DNA of 64,000 bases, taken from contig JACVVK020000087.1 of assembly GCA_018292915.2 (NCBI GenBank), forward strand, positions 1,140,001-1,204,000, given 5' to 3'. A program made the position numbers and the translations under genes. A model generated the notes under the pieces. The model had not been told where the DNA came from. It saw nothing but the letters and a program-made list of their open reading frames with translations, and ran no database searches. The DNA comes from Batillaria attramentaria (lineage: Eukaryota; Mollusca; Gastropoda; Batillariidae). Positions 60,007 through 64,000 of the stretch are shown in pieces; position 1 is the first letter of the stretch, and each line of letters begins with the position of its first letter.

Positions 60007-60390
60007 TTGTATTTCCTCAGAAAGTTGAACTCTTTTTCTGTGGACAGAACTATATTGCAGTTGTTTTATAAGTCTTTTATTGAAAGTGTTCTCTGTTTTT
60101 CGTTCATTTGTTGGTATTTTAATCTTAGCACAGGAAACAAGAACAGTTTGCAGAGAGTAGTTAAGATAAGCTCAAAGATCATTGGCGAGCAGCAAAGGGA
60201 CATTACTTCATTTTGTGAACAACAGGTGGTTCGGAAGGCACGTTCCATTCTCGCTCTTAACAATCATATTTTGTATCCACTATTTGATGTTTTACCCTCG
60301 GGTCGGCGCTTTAGGTGCCCCCCGTGCAAGACAAACCGGCGGAAGTTTTCTTTCGGGCCCGTGGCCATCCGACTCCTAAACAAACTGTGA
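60007..60390 (+). pseudogene. LINE reverse-transcriptase C-terminal remnant
   Basis: Reads YFLRKLNSF, LFYKSFIESVL, FICWYFNLS, SLQRVVKISSKIIG, then LPSGRRFRCPPC, the usual C-terminal region of non-LTR retrotransposon proteins. A TGA interrupts the frame just upstream, so it is a 5'-truncated dead copy. The 3' end runs through a (GT)n/(GA)n block to a tail ending in GATGAATAAAGTGCAATTGA and (TTGA)n at about 60780. It sits upstream of MAGUK exon 1, on the opposite strand. Confidence 0.8.
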
Positions 60391-60418
60391 TGTGATGTGA
60401 TGTGATAATTATGATGTG

Positions 60419-60472
<54 letters not shown>

Positions 60473-60534
60473 GCACGCGTGTGTTTGTGTGTGGGTGTGA
60501 GTGAGTATAGGTGTGTGTGTGTGCGTGTGCGTCA

Positions 60535-60579
<45 letters not shown>

Positions 60580-60781
60580 ATAAGAATGCCTGTGTTCTGT
60601 TTTTAGCCCAGCGTTCAGCTTATAAATGAACTCTTACGCTTTTTAAGTTACTTTAGTCTGTGATTAATATTGACTGTTCTTAATTATTTATTTGTTGATT
60701 TATACTGAGCCTGTCTCAATCTTAATTGCCCGTTTCGGGATGAATAAAGTGCAATTGATTGATTGATTGATTGATTGATTG
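60391..60781 (+). mobile_element. LINE 3' region with (TTGA)n tail
   Basis: Follows the RT remnant. (GT)n 60420-60468 and (GA)n about 60549-60576 interrupt it; the tail GCCCGTTTCGGGATGAATAA leads into repeated ATTG units, typical of LINEs that end in short tandem repeats. Confidence 0.6.
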
Positions 60782-62606
60782 AAATACTTGTATTGATTCA
60801 ACATATCCATAAATAATCCTAGACATGAAATCAACAGCCTAACACACGAGCATACATGTGTACCCAGAGGTGACAACCCCCAAAAGTGTCTGTCAGCACT
60901 ATTTCACATAAATGTCAGTGTTTTTCGGCACTCGTCAGTATCCTGCCGTACAAAGAAAATAATATAAACAGAAAGCATGCACACGTACACACACACACAC
61001 ACACATCTAAATGTGAAAATGCAAAGCAATTCTAGCTTAGAGAAAATTGAACAGTTTCAGAGCTGACTCTAGGCAGAATTGCCCATTTGTAAATGAACAG
61101 CAATCTGACACCGTAATTATGAACTCTTACTGGTACAGCACGCTGTGACTTGTGATATCCCAGTCTGAACTAAAAGGTTGTGCACTCAAACTAATTCGGT
61201 CATTTTCAGTTCAAGCACAGCTGTATTTACTAACAATCCTTTTGACATATTTCAAATTTGTCTCCGTTTTTTCGCAACCAAACTGTATTTCGATATTCAA
61301 TTGAGTTATGCGGAAAATAATATGGCTAATGCGTACTAATTACCCCAGTAATACAGTTAATACCAAGTAATAGTGATGAAGGCATATTACAATGCCAGTT
61401 AAAATGGGTGGCCTCATAACTGTATACTCAAGCTTTTACTTCAGGCCTCTGGGTCATTTTATTGTAGTCCTTGTGTCAATAAAAGTCACTGACCTGGCCA
61501 CGATTCTACATGACCAGTGCTAATCTGCTATGTCAGTTTTGGCCCTGAGGCTGAAATCATTTATCTCTGTGACCTACATTGCTAACCACCTCATACTGCC
61601 TTATACAAGATCAAAATAAACAAACTGAACCACACACAGCCAGTTGTTGCTTCTCAGCAATTCAAATGTCACAGCAAAGGGTGACACTGGAAAGTTCCAC
61701 TTTGATAAGGTGACAGGTGAGCACTGAGAGGAGGGTGTGTGTGTGTGGGGGGGGGGGGGTCTGCATGGATGTGTCCAATGGTCTAATGTATACAATATAC
61801 AGCTGAAGGTAGGGGCTGGGTGCATGGGTTTGAAGAAATTGTTATTGCAATGTTAGTCTTCAGTCCTACAGTTTCAAGTGGAATTTTTGGAGTGGAGCAC
61901 TGGTGAAGACATGTGTGTGCAAGTATGGTGTTGGGGTGGGTGGCAGAGGGCTGAGAGGAGATACCCCCCCCCCCCCCCCCTTCCGCTTTTAATAGTTTGT
62001 TTTTGTTTTTCTAAAGCAAAAAGCCTGAATAGATTTCTGAGGATCACAGCGGGCAGCCTGCAAGATTGCATGTGTAATAAGGCACTGGCAGAAACCAATT
62101 TCATTCATATCTGAGAAACGGACCGTTAATTATGTCATAAACTTACACACACACACACACACACACACACGCAAACACACACAGCGGGTGGCCAAGGCTA
62201 AGCAAAACGTTTCGGGTTCAGATCTGTCCTTGGTCTTTGCAAGGGCCTGACATTTGCTGCATAACTGCGTATGTTAGAGTGCTTTACACCATAAACCGTG
62301 TCCCGTCCCTTAATTCATCCCAACAGCACTCCGTTTCCGTGTTCGTGTGCACATGTCAAGTTTCTCTCGTCCCCACGCATACCTGTGTCAGTGAACAGCG
62401 TGCATGCCAACACTAATGCGTCCGTCGAACCTATTATAGGTTTCCGGTGAGAACATTAGACGGTGTTTTCAACGGAAACAGGATACTCAAAACGTATACA
62501 TCAAGCTGAAGCGGCGTAGCTAAGTGGACAACATCGTATTTTTGTTTCGCCATCACTTCCGGAATGTGATACACATACCACAACTTCTGAAGTCAACCGC
62601 CTTACC

Positions 62607-62960
62607 TGCATTGGCCAACCTGTTGGATCTGTGATTCCAAAAATTAACCAGAAAACACACAATAAACCTTAAAAAGCAGACACTTGGCATTCTTACCTGT
62701 AATCTACAAACCAGTCGTGCCTTTTAGAGCTTTCGAATGTCGTCTGCACGGGCCTCGCTTCTGCGCACCTGTCGTGTAGCGTCCTAACCAAAAATATGCC
62801 GTGTGTGACCTACTTCTTTCCGTTTCGGCTGTGGTGCTCTGCCCTTGCCGTTGGGGATCTAATCCGATTGCGTACTCATGCGACGTCCCCAGCTCTAGCC
62901 TAATTACAGATGATACCATTGTTTGTGACATGTCCAGACGGAACAGTAACTGCAACACAC
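62607..62960 (-). promoter_or_regulatory. Candidate 5' non-coding exon(s)/promoter side of MAGUK
   Basis: Two good minus-strand donors sit upstream of the MAGUK start: CAG/GTAAGG ending an exon at 62606 and CAG/GTAAGA ending one at 62697. Either could join to the acceptor of exon 1 at 59584. The flanking 63.0-63.8 kb is CpG- and GC-rich and carries two CRE palindromes. Exon starts cannot be seen from sequence alone. Confidence 0.35.
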
Positions 62961-63403
62961 CTCTCATGAGTGGTTACCGACACCGATGTTGAAACTTATT
63001 TTTCAAGTTTTAACCAAATGTGGGGTGGGAGACACTGCGGAGAGGACTCGGGACTGGACTCGGACTCAGTACTCGTAGTGACGGACCGACGACTGACGGA
63101 GTCGGTCGCCGCCGGAGCGAACTGACTCGGACGAAGGGAATGCGGGCCCTAGTAGGGTGGGAGAGGTGTCGTCCTTGTTCCAATAACTCAAAAATATCTC
63201 GTTAGCAACAGCATGGTGGCTAGCCGGCTGAACTTGACTGAGGTCAGTGTTAGCACTGAAGAAAGAATTTCATTTCAAAGTGCAGTGAAACCGGCACATA
63301 TCGTACTGACGACAGCCGGCGCCGGCCGCCGGACTGGCCGGGCTCAGTCAACCCGGCTCACACTAACCGACTCACTCGATCAGTGCCAGTCAGTCACCGT
63401 CAC

Positions 63404-63421
63404 CATCACACACACACACCG

Positions 63422-63463
<42 letters not shown>

Positions 63464-63520
63464 ACTGCCGGACTGACACAGTCGCGTGCACTGACTCGGA
63501 CCGGCACCGGCACACACCGG

Positions 63521-63551
<31 letters not shown>

Positions 63552-63555
63552 CGCG

Positions 63556-63605
<50 letters not shown>
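63404..63605. repeat. Compound (CA)n block with (CG)n
   Basis: Three CA tracts separated by unique GC-rich sequence and a (GC)n run at 63552-63564. Source of several spurious ORFs. Confidence 0.95.
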
Positions 63606-63608
<3 letters not shown>

Positions 63609-63716
63609 ACTGACTAGTATCCCGGCCTCTCTCTCTCTCTCTCAGAGTCTCTGTGTGCCGGCCGAGCCGGGTCCGTGCCTGCGCGCACGCGTGAGTTCCT
63701 CAAGGAGCGGCCAGCA

Positions 63717-63740
63717 TGACGTCAATCAAATATGACGTCA
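63717..63740. promoter_or_regulatory. Pair of CRE palindromes (TGACGTCA)
   Basis: TGACGTCA at 63717-63724 and 63733-63740, 16 bp apart, inside a GC-rich stretch upstream of the MAGUK gene. Perfect full CREB/ATF sites. Binding is inference only. Confidence 0.5.
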
Positions 63741-63884
63741 GTCCGGACGGACTCCGAAATGGCACTTATACGGCTTGGCGTATAATAATGATGCACTGAC
63801 GTGCTTCGTTTCATTGATATTTGTTAAGCGCGGCGTGTGGTTTATGGAAGAAATGTGCCGGCTTGGAGCACACACTTTCAACTG

Positions 63885-63945
63885 ATGATAAGACATAAGA
63901 CATAAGATATTTTATTCAATCCCATAAAGGGGAAATTACAATGCC
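63885..63945 (-). mobile_element. Retroposon 3' tail, family C
   Basis: Minus strand TTTCCCCTTTATGGGATTGA, AATAAAATATCTTATG and TCTTATG repeats. Confidence 0.5.
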
Positions 63946-64000
63946 TGCTCCACCTCCTTTGATTTAAAAAAAAAAAAAAATATCACGTTCCCACAAATAC

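Larger units (their letters stand above)
60782..63716. other. MAGUK upstream region
   Basis: Contains the candidate non-coding exons at 62.6-62.9 kb and a GC-rich, CpG-rich segment at 63.0-63.7 kb that looks like a promoter region. The remainder is unique with a few simple repeats. Confidence 0.4.

Overview
The window is eukaryotic, almost certainly an invertebrate animal and most plausibly a marine mollusc (gastropod-like); the species cannot be fixed from the sequence. Reasons: intron-rich genes with GT-AG splice sites, no operons, very abundant (CA)n/(CT)n microsatellites, several tRNA-derived SINE families, MITEs, and truncated LINE tails. Most open reading frames in the window are chance readings of repeats or antisense shadows of exons.

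Three protein-coding genes are supported, all on the minus strand. (1) 8781-9941: one large GC-rich exon carrying all seven membrane segments of a class A, amine-type GPCR. Its extracellular N-terminus must come from an upstream exon that I could not identify. (2) 37878-40349: a five-coding-exon microsomal glutathione S-transferase 3 (MGST3, MAPEG family), reconstructed from phase-matched exons, total 143 aa, with a possible 5' exon near 41.4-41.5 kb. (3) 47213-59556: a 14-coding-exon MAGUK scaffold of the MPP2/MPP6 (PALS2/varicose) group, L27-L27-PDZ-SH3-hook-guanylate kinase, about 573 aa. All splice phases agree, but the exon encoding the end of SH3 has lost one base (near 51025), so the frame breaks there. 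This is either an assembly error or a true lesion. Genes 2 and 3 run head to tail, with the MAGUK 3' UTR probably reaching to about 42 kb.

The first 32 kb is nearly gene-free. It holds the GPCR, twelve copies of one tRNA-derived SINE (3.1-26 kb, none later), three clear minisatellites (17.5-19.0 kb, 22.7-23.5 kb, 26.5-26.8 kb), LINE fragments and 3' tails, and a complete hAT-like MITE with 8-bp target duplications at 10905-11232. From 33 to 64 kb there are genes 2 and 3, whose introns and UTRs carry a different set of repeats. These are a second tRNA-SINE family, a 94-bp perfect TTAA-flanked palindrome, a TA-flanked MITE, a Penelope-like inverted-repeat fragment with a hammerhead-like core, and a bounded array of seven units containing nuclear-receptor half-site palindromes (51.3-52.4 kb).

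I found no convincing new gene system. The best leads are the MAGUK frameshift, the repeated splice-acceptor/exon edge beside its SH3 exon, the receptor-site array, the micro-ORF minisatellite and the well-bounded MITEs.
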